A stretch of 64,000 nucleotides of DNA, taken from Cardinalis cardinalis (lineage: Eukaryota; Chordata; Aves; Passeriformes; Cardinalidae). Every line of letters begins with the position of its first letter. The stretch's first letter is position 1. Location of the stretch: positions 3,575,728-3,639,727 of the forward strand of contig JACDOX010000015.1 of NCBI GenBank assembly GCA_014549065.1, given 5' to 3'. The position numbers and the translations under genes were made by a program. Below the pieces are notes generated by a model, which was given only the letters and a program-made list of their open reading frames with translations, was not told the DNA's origin and searched no databases. This document shows, in pieces, positions 15,201 through 24,110 of the stretch.

Positions 15201-18200
15201 CACTTTCAACTATTTCAATTCCATACTACCTAGCTTTCAGAATTGCTCTGTGGTGGCTGTATAGTCTGTATTTTNGTACTATACAAAAAAAATGTCTGCT
15301 AACTTACTCTTATAAATATCAGAATGCTAACAAAAGTTAATCTGTTCTTTCTTTGGCAGTACTTGAAGAAAACTGAAAACAGGCTGACAGTAAAAGCACA
15401 AAAAGTACTTCATTTCTATGATAGGAGTATTTCATAGCATGTAATTGCAATGTAAAGTTCATTTTCCATGTGACAGTGGACCCAAACAATCCCCTCTACT
15501 ATGTAAGATACTTGCCATTTCTACATCATATTTTNATAGTGGCATTATAAACACTGGTACATTCAAGTTGCCCAAAGTATCATACCAACTCTAACACAGT
15601 AATTTAGGATTTTCAAGTTTTCCACAATCCTTCCCACAACAGGGAGAAGNCTCCCCTGCTGCTNTATAAAGGTTTCATTACATCCATACACATTAAACAT
15701 ATTCTTCACACTTAGGCTAATAAAAAAGTGAGTTCCTGCCTGTGCTTTGATTTTAAAATTAAGTTAAAACTTAAGTTCTTAGACAAGAAGTAGTTAGGCT
15801 TTAATGAAGCAAATCCCAATCTTATTCACATACCAAATCAAGAGAGTGCAACTTCCCAATGTAAACAAGACCCTACTAAAGACCGTGGTTGTAATAATAG
15901 GACATAATCTTCAACTGGCAAGAGAAAGTGTGGTTTTGACCTTGCTGAGTTTTGAACAAGGCCACTGATTTTACCTAAGAAAATGCTTAAATTCAACACC
16001 ATTAGTTTTGAAAAAAATAAGGATTTAAAAGTTCTTTGCCATTTTAATTGTATTTAAAATTATATTCCAACAATATAGAATGATTTTAAAAATATAATTT
16101 TCTGAAAAGGTATTTCCTATATTTTTATTCTTATATCTCCAGATGCAATTTTCTCATCACATTACCTTGTTGCTCTCAATAACCTTGCCTTTAGAATTTT
16201 GTTTGCCTTGCATGTTCAGCTTTTCTAGTTTCTGTTCCAAAGTCCACTCAGTCAGCAGAAAATTACAAACTTTAAAGAAACAGAACCTGAATAGNCCTAC
16301 TGGGAAATTATTTAGGAATCATATAATCAACTAAAATTCAGTGATATTTAAATTTTATAAAATAAATTATATAAAAGCTCAAACATATTTGAACTTAACT
16401 TTAAGTATTATACATGTTGCAACAGCATAAGATAAAGCAAAATAATTATTAGAGATGAAAACTGTATTTTAAAATATCACATGTTCTTTTAAATTATTNG
16501 AATGAATTTACAAATAATTTGCTATAGCAGGGAATAAGCTAGCTACCATATTTTGAACAAATCTGACTCAGATGTCTTTTTGCTACCTATGTGCATGGTG
16601 ATAAAAAGTAAGTGTATTTTAGTACACTGCTTATTATTTTAAAATAGAAATTTACTATCTAAAAGAAAAAAAACCTGAAGCACACTTGAGCTAAACTGCT
16701 TCATAAATAGGCCAGCTGTTCCTAGAAGGAAGTAATTAGAGCATTCCAAGTGAAATTTTAAAACTGAAGCACAGCCTTCACATCAGGACTTGTTTCCACA
16801 TTATTGACCAACAGTCCACAAAAGCAGTATTTAACGTATACTAAAATTCAATCACAAACATCATCCATTCCATTTTGATTCTTCTGAACAACCCACACCC
16901 CAAAAAGCATAGGCATTACATTAATAGCCCCAGAAATTCCTACATATCTCTACAAATAAACACATACAATGTTGGCTAAAGTATCTACAGTGCTGAGATG
17001 AACAGAAGTGTCTGCAAAAATGGATGCCATGTAAAAATACAGTCATCCTGGTGATTAATTGAGAACAAGGTTACAATGACTAGGGGGAAAAAAAGAGCNG
17101 TAGTACTTCCGTGACATCTGCTTTTGCAATCTGTCATACATGAGAGTCACGTGCAGAGAGCCTCAAACATGTAATTGTTTACAAGTGGAACAGAAAAATG
17201 CTGATCCACAAATGGGGCAGATCACCTAAGCACTACAGCATATTCATTTAATCACTGAGTATACGTTATGCACACTTTACTTAGTACCGACCCGCAACTC
17301 CTTTATTACTAAGTATTTTACATTTTAAATAATATCACTCTGACTCGCAAACAGAGCTCGATACCCACTAGAGGGCATAACAATTCAATTAAAGCGAGGC
17401 AGCCTCACTGCAAGCCTGCCACAGAAAACAAGCTGCAGACACAGCCAGCAAAGAAAAGAAGGAAGCAAACAAACAAACAACAAAAGAAAGTCCACACTCA
17501 AACACTGCTAACATTGAGCGTTTCTGCAAGCGTCCGTCCCCTACCACTTTCAAACATATTTTCATACTAATAATATTAAAAACCATTACCTGAATATATC
17601 ATATCTTCTCAAGTATTTCAATGTGTATTCTGCATGGCCTAATACCAGCACATACTGTAATAAAAATGTGGTTTGGAAAACATTAAAGCAAAGGTCCTAG
17701 CTCATCATCTATGCTACTCTGGAAGTCAGTGACTGATTCACTGCAGTGCTTAATCTCCTCAAGACAGACACTCGACTGACAGGTAGAATGCAGTAATGTT
17801 GGAAATTAAACCAAGAACCTTTACAAAATATTACAAACACAGTAATCCAAAGGTCTGTCTCTAGGGTAGGCTGGAAATATAAATACCTGTGTAGAGACAC
17901 ACACATTTAAAAAAAAACATACATGCCAGGACTGGAGTGTGACAGGCCACCTGCTGAAAATCCAGCTAAAATCAGCTTTCTTTTTGTCAACAAGTACTTT
18001 CACCACTACAAGACAAGGGGACAATCTTTAGAGAACTACACAGACTAAGCTCAGCATAACACTATCATTAAGAACCAAGATGTCTCCACGACGAAGACAA
18101 AGCATAGATACCACAGGGATTACTTTGTTTTCACCATCTCTAGCAGTCAGTAAACATACTCATTAACTACAGGGATTTCTAGAAGTTTGGGGTACACTAG

Positions 18201-18669
18201 CTCGTTCTCTTTGAAATATCAGCAGCTACTGCCTTCTTTCAGTTTTTGCTTCTTTTCTGATAACTAAAGATTACACAATCGAAGTGTGGCTAGAAAAATG
18301 TATCTGTAACAAATGCCGAGATTTTTTCTCTTTAGTGCTAGCATATCAGACAACAGTTCCCTGGATTAAATGCTAATTATGGTTATAACTTTTTGCACAG
18401 AAGAGGCTGGGTATTGAAAATAAAGTGGGTGGCAGCCGGGGGCAGAGAATCAGCTGGTCTCTCAGACGCCGCAGGAGCCGAGGGGGTGAAGCGCCAGCAT
18501 CTCTTACCCACTTATCCAGAGGGACCTGCGTCAAGGAGCCGGTGCCCTGGTAGAGATCCAGGCTGAGCTGTTCCAGGCTGAGCTTCTCCTGCAAGAAGTG
18601 GCCCAGGTACCTCTGCAGCAGGTACCTGCAGGCTCTCTTCTTGATGGACTCCGAGAAAGGCCACGGCAT
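17..18669 (-). CDS. ATG2B: Autophagy-related protein 2 homolog B, N-terminal part (17 coding exons, 3' end outside window)
   Basis: ATG2B is a rod-shaped lipid-transfer protein. It bridges the endoplasmic reticulum and the growing phagophore and moves phospholipid for autophagosome expansion; it also acts at lipid droplets. The start is fixed by MPWPFSESIKKR at 18669, the invariant ATG2 N-terminus, which begins the chorein-type region (about residues 1-120) that opens the lipid groove. Seventeen exons join in frame to 914 codons, about 44% of the roughly 2,080 residues usual for the family. The C-terminal WIPI- and GABARAP-binding regions lie outside the window. Recognisable blocks include NKDRKNRPMQQEDEY (exon 8), SRSVSVDESRPEL (exon 11), LQPQKLTTVEMMASHMY (exon 14) and an acidic stretch in exon 17. 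Relative to the human protein as I recall it, one Tyr is missing near residue 370 (KRYLRKES). Introns 7 and 8 use GC donors. The gene is divergent from GSKIP across a shared CpG island. Confidence 0.96.
1248..1353 (-). CDS. ATG2B: ATG2B coding exon 16 (residues 814-849)
   Basis: Follows TATTCAG. Encodes SFEEDNAETPVKFFQVSGG and TSSDDFDWPR; GTAAAA donor at phase 2. Confidence 0.94.
1765..2275 (-). mobile_element. CR1-type LINE fragment, 5'-truncated, in ATG2B intron 15
   Basis: Read on the plus strand this follows the reverse complement of the CR1 3' region: an AAGGACCTCTGG-like start, AACCCCTCTGCCAAGGCAGG, CCAGACAGGGAGACTCCACG, CCTGTTCCAGTGCTCAGCCA, AGTTTANGGCCATTGTTCCT, CTCCAGACTGATCAGGCCCA and GCAGGAACTCCTTGTC. 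The element therefore lies on the minus strand, same sense as ATG2B, with its 3' end at left. It is diverged and has no intact coding. CR1 is the dominant LINE of birds, which supports the organism call. Confidence 0.85.
2473..2746 (-). CDS. ATG2B: ATG2B coding exon 15 (residues 723-814)
   Basis: Follows CTTTTAG. Encodes HKAFAEVFLDDSHTPANCRV and FPIPDLRSDQERGPWFKKSL, ending FKELTG; GTAAGA donor, phase 1. Confidence 0.95.
4028..4216 (-). CDS. ATG2B: ATG2B coding exon 14 (residues 660-722)
   Basis: Sixty-three codons, phase 0. Encodes LQIKLSPVFCELDISIVDRL and SHMYASYNKHISL, one of the best conserved stretches of ATG2 proteins. GTAAGT donor. Confidence 0.95.
4385..4477 (-). CDS. ATG2B: ATG2B coding exon 13 (residues 629-659)
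   Basis: Thirty-one codons, LLTFHSEERNDSHSMPC through YKHLDNRGPQ, between a CTGAAG acceptor and a GTAAGG donor, phase 0 at both ends. Confidence 0.94.
5007..5157 (-). CDS. ATG2B: ATG2B coding exon 12 (residues 578-628)
   Basis: Follows AATCCAG. Encodes FIGTGIKVSYEQRQRTASRS and MEFLECLF, ending PHYTE; GTATGT donor, phase 0. Confidence 0.94.
6025..6286 (-). CDS. ATG2B: ATG2B coding exon 11 (residues 491-578)
   Basis: Follows ATTTCAG. Encodes SRSVSVDESRPELLFRLAVG through EACSHDHLR; donor GTATAA at phase 2. It is the second longest coding exon of this gene in the window. Confidence 0.95.
6444..6555 (-). CDS. ATG2B: ATG2B coding exon 10 (residues 454-491)
   Basis: Follows GTTTTAG. Encodes LQPTWGDFLDRNKQ and a variable linker; GTAAGT donor at phase 1. 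Confidence 0.93.
7239..7393 (-). CDS. ATG2B: ATG2B coding exon 9 (residues 402-453)
   Basis: Follows a TACTAG acceptor. Encodes EEVFFSMAEMDMSHSLSS and a Pro/Leu/Thr-rich linker ending SPLSTTV; GTATAG donor, phase 0. Confidence 0.94.
8045..8227 (-). CDS. ATG2B: ATG2B coding exon 8 (residues 341-402), GC donor
   Basis: Follows an ATTCAG acceptor. Encodes NKDRKNRPMQQEDEYRIQME and ends SSR plus one base (CGTG) before GCAAGT, a second GC donor. The join to exon 9 gives SSREEEVFF, the family sequence. An alternative GT splice three bases earlier keeps frame but gives SSQEEVFF and has a poor donor. Confidence 0.92.
9210..9306 (-). CDS. ATG2B: ATG2B coding exon 7 (residues 309-341), GC donor
   Basis: Encodes LDVDGQIDSVHLFLSPRQ and ends CCAG before GCAAGT, a GC rather than GT donor. 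Phase 1 joins to exon 8 as GAG (Glu). Moving the splice to the next GT, four bases on, would shift frame into a stop within about a dozen codons. Confidence 0.93.
10226..10405 (-). CDS. ATG2B: ATG2B coding exon 6 (residues 249-308)
   Basis: Sixty codons, phase 0 at both ends, with a TTTTTAAG acceptor and a GTTAGT donor. Includes SWNPKIIYEPHPQLTRNLPE. Confidence 0.95.
10918..11080 (-). CDS. ATG2B: ATG2B coding exon 5 (residues 194-248)
   Basis: Follows a CTCCCAG acceptor. Encodes TMYCDETADECSGINVHQ through SSPVCSATQL, then a GTAAAA donor at phase 0. Confidence 0.95.
11948..12050 (-). CDS. ATG2B: ATG2B coding exon 4 (residues 160-194)
   Basis: Encodes VLRRVKVTFLDTVLRIEHV and ends GTTGAAAG before a GTATTT donor, phase 2. 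The residues beyond this point in the same open frame are intron. Confidence 0.94.
12917..13069 (-). CDS. ATG2B: ATG2B coding exon 3 (residues 109-160)
   Basis: A CCACAG acceptor precedes the exon and a GTATGA donor follows ATTGAAACAG. It encodes SEPMYWSSFMTSSMQLAKE and a following acidic linker; both junctions are phase 1. Confidence 0.94.
14909..15071 (-). CDS. ATG2B: ATG2B coding exon 2 (residues 55-109)
   Basis: Begins after a TTTCTAG acceptor with CLNEILES and ends GCTTG before a GTAGGC donor, phase 1. It contains SVPWGSLLQDNCALEV, a hallmark of the chorein beta-sheet of ATG2/VPS13 proteins. Confidence 0.95.
18508..18669 (-). CDS. ATG2B: ATG2B coding exon 1 (residues 1-54)
   Basis: Starts at the ATG and ends after LDKW at a GTAAGA donor, phase 0. 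It encodes the amphipathic N-terminal helix of the chorein domain. An N-terminal CCR... and LLQRYLGHF-type pattern typical of ATG2 is intact. Confidence 0.95.
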
Positions 18670-18859
18670 GGCGGCTGCACGCCGGGGGCCGCGAGGCCGG
18701 GCGGCGGGACGGGGCCGGGCGGAGAGCGGAGGCGCGGAGCAGCTGAGTGGGGCCGCCAGGCCAAGCCTCGCCCCTCAGCGTGGGCTACGGCGGGGGCTCC
18801 CCACGACAGGGCGGCACCGCCACCGCCCCTCACGCCCCGCCGGGGCGGCACTGCCCGCC

Positions 18860-18915
18860 CTAGGGCGAAGAGGCGCTGACAGGCAGCTCCATCCTCACTC
18901 GGACACCGCCGCCAT
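18860..18915 (-). other. Two candidate upstream ORFs in the ATG2B leader
   Basis: uORF 1 (18915-18895) encodes MAAVSE then TGA. uORF 2 (18892-18860) starts two bases after that stop with an A at -3 and G at +4 and encodes MELPVSASSP then TAG. Both close well before the main ATG at 18669. They matter only if transcription starts upstream of 18915, which the sequence alone does not show. Confidence 0.5.
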
Positions 18916-18919
18916 CTTC
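18908..18919 (-). promoter_or_regulatory. TISU / YY1-like element in ATG2B leader
   Basis: On the minus strand the sequence GAAGATGGCGGC matches the TISU consensus (SAASATGGCGGC), which doubles as a YY1 site near transcription starts. Its ATG (18915-18913) opens a seven-codon frame, not the ATG2B protein, so it is either a promoter element or a uORF start. Confidence 0.6.
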
Positions 18920-20252
18920 TCGGGAGCGGAGGGGCCGCCGCAGCCGCGCTGCGTGGGGAAGGGGCCGGGGTCCGACGGGAGGGCAGCCCCTCCTCGTCAG
19001 CTCCGCGCCGCCGGCGAGGGCGGCCAGGCCGATCNCTGCTGTTTCTCCCTTTCCTCCCGGCGCCCCGCCGCCGACCACCGGCACCGTGACGTGCGGGAAG
19101 TGGCGTCGCCGCGCGGATGAGGCGGGGGCGGAAGCGGCCGCGGGAGGGGCGGTGCGGCCGGAAGGCGTCGGGCAGCCGGTGGCGCCGGGGCCGCCTCTCC
19201 GGGGAGCGGCCCGGGAAGCAGCGGGGCGGGCGCTGTCCGCTGAGCGGGGCGGCGCGGCGGGCGCGTCCGGAGCCGTGCGGGGTCGGGCGGCGTGTCCTCG
19301 GCCGCTCGCCGGCGCTGGTGGGTGCGCTCCGGGGCATGGCGGGGGTGCGGTCCCTGGGAGCGGGAGGCTGCGCAGCTCGGTATCCCGTTCCCCTGTTGCC
19401 TTCAGCGTCTTCTGAATTTGNTTGTATGTCGGCGGTGGGATTTGGCAGGAAGCGGCGGATCCCCTGGAGTGAATGTTCCGCATGTTGCGGATCGGTGATT
19501 GCAGCCCCCATTTGCTGCCGGCAGCAGTGCTCAGTTACCGGGGCTCTCGGGCAGCGTCCCGAGCGAGGGGCTCTCTCTCCCTGCTGCCTCAGGCAGGTTC
19601 CACAGGTGTCGGCTGAGGCCTCCTGGTACCCGCGGGGCCACTGCCGGAGCCCTTTGGTACCAGTCGCTCGCAAAGACCAGCAGCCTGTGTCTCTGAAATG
19701 TATCGGCAGTTGTGTGCAAAAGATGAACAGGAGCTTTATTCTTTAGTGACTGTAACAAACAGCTGCCTTTAGTTCCTAAGGTCTCTGATAAGTCATTTAG
19801 TTCATAGATTTTTCTAAGTCTTTCTTATATGCACCAACAGTAGGTTTTTGTTTTCTGCAGCTATTGATTTTGCTTTTTCCAGGCATGACTTGTCTTCCTC
19901 CTACATTCTGCATCAGCAAAGAGCAGAATTAATGACCNCTGAATCTTAAGAGTCCTGTACCACAGAATACAAGTTAACTTGCCTGAGAAAAACTAGCCTC
20001 AGTGACACTGATACCACTTCTAAATGTTCATGTAATCTTCTTCAGCACTTGTTCTGAATATCTTATGTTTGAGTTCTCTAGATTGTCATTTCATGAGTTA
20101 TGGAAGTCACTGAGTCTCATAGTTTCCTTTTTTTTTGGACAATGTTTAATATATATATATATCTGTTTAAAATATAACTTGTGTTTTATAGTGTTATTAT
20201 CTCTTGAGTGCAGTGGTATAATAGGTCTAAAATCAATGTTTTTATATGCAGG

Positions 20253-20510
20253 ATGGAGACTGATTGCAATCCTATGGAGTTGCCCAATACTACAGGGTTT
20301 GAAGAGGATTCTGATTATAGAGACTTCGAAGGAACAGANGTGAAAGATATGAGACTGGAAGCCGAAGCTGTTGTAAATGATGTTTTGTTTGCTGTCAGCA
20401 ACATGTTTGTGTCAAAAACCCTTCCCTGTGCAGAGGATGTGGCATATATCAATGTGGAAACCAGGGAAAGGAACAGATACTGTCTGGAGCTCACTGAAGC
20501 AGGACTCAGG
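20253..20510 (+). CDS. GSKIP: GSKIP coding exon 1 (residues 1-86)
   Basis: The acceptor TATATGCAG ends at 20251 and the exon starts at 20252, so one leader base precedes the ATG. It ends LTEAGLR before a GTAAGC donor, phase 0. Confidence 0.96.
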
Positions 20511-21285
20511 GTAAGCTAATTTTTGTAATTTTTTAAACTTCTTTGTTTTGAACAATGAGCATATTCAAAAGATGCCTNGAAAAATACGTCACTGACAACC
20601 ACACATATTCCTCTTGTACTTTTATGAAAGCCTGATCTACATGTTTTCTTCTAGAAGAGGGAACTTTAGCTAGTTACTTCCAACAAAGCAAGAAGGGAAG
20701 TTAATAAAAAACCACGAATTTATTTATGACACAAAATGGTGGAGATAGAATCAGTAATTTGTTACAGCTACATCAATCTTTTGGTTTCTCAGGTACCCAA
20801 AGAAGTCAGTAATACAACATCTCTACCATTTTTTTTGCACCATTTGTAATTTTTGTACAGACATGTAGATGTGAGACTTCTTTTCAAATGATGTATTTTA
20901 CTAACATTCTGAGATTTGGACAAAAGGTATTTGAAATTGTCTTAAATACTGTCTAACCAGTAAGCTCCATAGTAGAAAGAAGAGACTGCAATTTAAATTC
21001 AATATTTTTTGTTCTTACAAAGCATTGTTCTGTACTACCCTGACTGGCAAAGTTAAATGTTGTGCTACATGTACCAAGGTGATAATCACCACAGAAATTT
21101 AACCACCCAATTCTTTGTTGCAGGTAGTAGCTTATGATTTTGATCAGACTGATGATAGACTGCAAACTCCATATCATGAAACTGTCTACTCCTTGTTGGA
21201 CTCTCTCAGCCCTGCATATCGAGAGGTGTTTGGAAATGCATTACTACAAAGACTAGAAGCTTTGAAGAAAGAAAGTCAGTCATGA
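20253..21285 (+). CDS. GSKIP: GSK3B-interacting protein, complete (2 coding exons, 139 aa)
   Basis: GSKIP is a small cytosolic scaffold that binds GSK3-beta and the RII subunits of PKA, tuning GSK3-beta activity and Wnt signalling. METDCNPMEL and DMRLEAEAVVNDVLFAV are diagnostic. Exons 20253-20510 (86 codons) and 21124-21285 (53 codons plus TGA) join in phase 0 to 139 residues, the usual vertebrate length. The RII-binding helix includes Val41, Asn42 and Leu45. The C-terminal GSK3-interacting helix keeps Phe122, Leu126 and Leu130, the residues known to matter for binding. Residue 29 is GAN, so Asp or Glu. The start lies one base inside the exon after a TATGCAG acceptor, so the leader is on an upstream exon in the CpG island. 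Confidence 0.97.
21124..21285 (+). CDS. GSKIP: GSKIP coding exon 2 (residues 87-139, stop)
   Basis: Follows TTGTTGCAG. Encodes VVAYDFDQTDDRLQTPYHE through LLQRLEALKKESQS and TGA. Carries the GSK3-beta-binding helix. Confidence 0.96.
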   Translation, partial: VVAYDFDQTDDRLQTPYHETVYSLLDSLSPAYREVFGNALLQRLEALKKESQS

Positions 21286-23010
21286 TTTACCCAGATATGA
21301 GGAAGATTTAGTGCCAGAAGGAATTCTTAGTATGANGCACTGAGATCTTCCTTACAAACATGCTAAGCTTCATTTCTTGGATTAAAATCTACTTCCTGTT
21401 ACTACATTATTATATAACATTTATATGTTATAACAAGTATATTATGTAACATTTTGCTACCATGGTTTTGCATATATCTCAATGTTATTAAAAGCCACTT
21501 TGATAAATAGCAGAAAAAATTCTTAATTTTACTTTCTGTTGTAAATGAGCATGTAAGTTGCTCCATACAATGTTCAAAAACCTTGGTCTCTTTTCCAAGT
21601 CTTAGTATTCAAAACTAAAAAAATAGATACTGACTGTTATAAGTAGTAATTCTTTGTGTGTGTGCTTACTGATAATTTTCATGCCTTCTTTTTAAAATAG
21701 AAGGTAACTACTTTCTCTACCCAGTTAATGAAAAAATAACTAGAAAACCTCTGCAAGGAATTCCTGCTTGATTTGCTATACATAAATCTGAAAGTTGTCA
21801 GCTTTGTAGCTAGAAAGATGGTTCTTCAACAGTTGAGCATTGCTTATATAGTGGCAGTATCTGAGTTAAAAGCAAGGCTCAGCATTAATTGATCTGTACT
21901 TGTCTATGGCAACCAGCAAGCTCCAAATAATACACGAGATGAACTGCTTATATATGAATGTATTGTCTGAAACACAAATGATTAAGCACAGAAATAATGG
22001 GCTACACATTTCCTAAAAATGATGTTATCTATGNTATAAATATGTACTGCAACTGTTTGAGAGGCTTGGAAGGCCTGTTTACTATTTTGAATGTGTATTT
22101 ACATGATGTACAGGATATACTCAAGAGTATTTTTGCTTTACTTTCTATAATACAGTACTTTGGTACTCCCAGTTTTCACATTTTCTCCCTCAATTGTACA
22201 GTGTCCTCTCCTAATGAGTACTAAAGTAAGCACTGTAATGTTAATTGCATTGTATTGGTTTGAAACCAAAGGCTGTATTGAAATTTGCTAAGACTAATAC
22301 AAGCTGGAAGATAAAACTTGTATTTTCTACTTAAAAACTGGTACAACTCTCTTTATAAATCTATTGTTCTGCTATAACTTTTCAAGTATGTACTGANTGG
22401 TAGACTTTTGCAAAATTAGAGTTGGGTGGAAATGCTTGTACAGTTGAACTGACATTCTGTGACATTCACACTTTTTGTATTCTTCTATTATTCCTGTATT
22501 TATGTATCTTTATTTAAACAATTCTGCCATTATTCTTCTATGATTTTGTGACAAGTATATACAGTAGCTTTTTTGGAGACACATTTAGGGATTTATTGGT
22601 TCTCACAGATTCCAGTGACTTCAGTAGAGCTATGTTGGCTTCTACCTGCTATGGTTAGTCATATGGATCAGACAAGCCTACCAGAGCTTTTGTAATGGCT
22701 TTGAGTTAGCAATGTGCAACTATGACAGGACAATTGTAATTAGTGCTTCTGTTTTGGAGAGCCTAATTTCATGGTTATTANCTTTTTGGGTTGAAATTTT
22801 TGAAACTAGTCCACTGCCCTAGGGTATGCTTCCATGCTCCAAAAATTGTTCATAGGCTCTTTTTTACACACAGGTCTGTGGCACGTGGTTAGTCCTCTGT
22901 GAGGAGAATGTACTTCAGCAAATTTATATTTGAATATTTTTCCTTGCAACTGATTTACTTGTTCAATTTCAATGACTAAAAAATTAAATAAATGGATTAG
23001 TGCGTTGAAT
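21286..23010 (+). other. GSKIP 3' UTR (extent inferred)
   Basis: AT-rich sequence without recognisable genes follows the GSKIP stop. A canonical AATAAA at 22987-22992 followed within about 40 bases by a GT-rich stretch (TTGTGGGGGGTGG) is the best candidate 3' end, giving a UTR of about 1.7 kb. Earlier ATTAAA hexamers could give shorter forms. The open frame at 21997-22224 has no family features. Confidence 0.5.
22987..22992 (+). terminator. Candidate polyadenylation signal for GSKIP
   Basis: AATAAA with a downstream G/T-rich element, located between the GSKIP stop and the AK7 CpG island. Confidence 0.5.
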
Positions 23011-23640
23011 TTTTCTTGTGGGGGGTGGAGCTATTGTAAAGTTAGAAGTGAACAACTGAAATCATCATGCCCTTAGATGAATCTTAAATAGCTGTGGACT
23101 ATTTGGAAAACTGGTTGCAAACTTCTGTCAGCTGAAATTTTGTCATGAAACAGCAAGGTAAGGTGTAGTATGTGATTGTAAAGGACCTGGAGTGTTAGAA
23201 ATCCAAGTGGAAAAATGCCAAAGTAATGTTTCATTACTAAATTTTGATGTTTGGGTTTTTGTTTTTTTTTGTTTTAGAGGTCTTTAAACTGTCATTTTAT
23301 GTGCTTATTATAAGCATACTTTCAGAACAGGTATTTTGTAGGTGTTAACAGAAGAAACTTGTATTTTCAAGTGTTACAGTNTTAACCCAAAAGTAGGACA
23401 GCAATGTCATTCCATCACTTCTGGANTACTGAGGATGAGCAAAAGGCTCTCCCATGCCTGTGCTGGGGCATTGCTGTCCCCATGGAGGGAAGGTCTGCAG
23501 CGCTGAGGAGGGACAATTTCAGACCTCCTTCGGCTGCCAGTGGTTTCCNTTGTCCGGAGCGCTGAAAAAGTGCTGCTAACGTACCTGTTAGTCTGTGAAT
23601 CGCCTAGGCAGCCCCATAGCCTGCCTGCTGTCGGAAAGGC
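23011..23640. other. Intergenic, GSKIP to AK7
   Basis: No gene seen. Base composition changes from AT-rich to mixed near 23400 as the AK7 island is approached. The open frame at 23407-23655 (minus) is interrupted by ambiguous bases and shows no family features. Confidence 0.5.
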
Positions 23641-23689
23641 CGGCGGATAACCCAATTACCATCTATTTTTGTCTCGGCAATACCACACC

Positions 23690-24110
23690 CGCGTTGCGCC
23701 GTTCGGAGCAANGTCCCAAACTGAGGGGCCGCGGCTGCCCCGGGCCGGGCCGGGCCGGGTGCCCATAGCGCCTGCGCGCAGCGCGCGACCGCCCGGGCCG
23801 GGGCGTGCTACGGGCGGCGCGCCCCCAGCGGCGGCCGGGGGAAGTGCGCCCGCCGGCGGTCGCGCGGCAACGGGCCGCGTCCCAGGCTGGGCCATGGAGN
23901 AGGAGGCGCCGCGGGGCCGCCGCGTCTTCCTCAACCACCTCGACTCCTACTGCGGCCGCAGCATCGGCAAGGTGACCGCGGCGACGGCCCGCAGCTGCTC
24001 CCGGCCGCGGCTTCGTTCTGCCTCAGGCACCTCCGCCCGCTGGGGAGCCGCGGCTGGTGCCCGGGGAGTTCGGCCGGGCGGACAGGAGGGTCAGCTGAGA
24101 TAGCTGCTGA
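23690..24110. promoter_or_regulatory. CpG island: AK7 promoter and exon 1
   Basis: CpG-dense block surrounding the AK7 start codon. It includes four GGG tracts separated by CC (23742-23759) and several CGCGC runs. No TATA box is seen in the 200 bases before the ATG, as expected for a CpG-island promoter. Moderately GC-rich sequence continues through intron 1 to about 24400. Confidence 0.75.
23894..23971 (+). CDS. AK7: AK7 coding exon 1 (residues 1-26)
   Basis: GGGCCATGGAG start; encodes RRVFLNHLDSYCGRSIGK and ends before GTGACC, phase 0. The frame is open upstream but has no ATG in good context. Residue 3 is NAG (ambiguous). Confidence 0.9.

Larger units (their letters stand above)
213..18507 (-). 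other. ATG2B introns: survey of non-coding content
   Basis: Sixteen introns separate the exons; the longest are intron 1 (15072-18507) and intron 2 (13070-14908). Apart from the CR1 fragment in intron 15 I recognise nothing but AT-rich single-copy-looking sequence with short A or T runs. The longer open frames in these introns (for example 8729-9106 plus, 14688-14978 minus beyond the exon) have no family features. Confidence 0.6.
18430..19700. promoter_or_regulatory. CpG island: bidirectional ATG2B / GSKIP promoter region
   Basis: A sharp rise in G+C and CpG covers ATG2B exon 1, its leader and the presumed GSKIP transcription start. The two genes are head-to-head, with ATG2B starting translation leftward at 18669 and GSKIP rightward from 20253. 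Visible motifs include a YY1-like GCCGCCATCTT at 18908-18918, a CRE-like GTGACGTG at 19086-19093 and several ETS-like GGAAG cores (about 19096, 19131, 19159). The GSKIP non-coding first exon must lie here, but I cannot fix its donor. Confidence 0.8.

Noticed and set aside
18531..19673. 380-codon minus-strand open frame across the ATG2B/GSKIP island
   Set aside because: Long openness comes from GC-rich composition. It is Arg/Pro/Ala-biased, includes ambiguous bases and overlaps ATG2B exon 1 in another frame.
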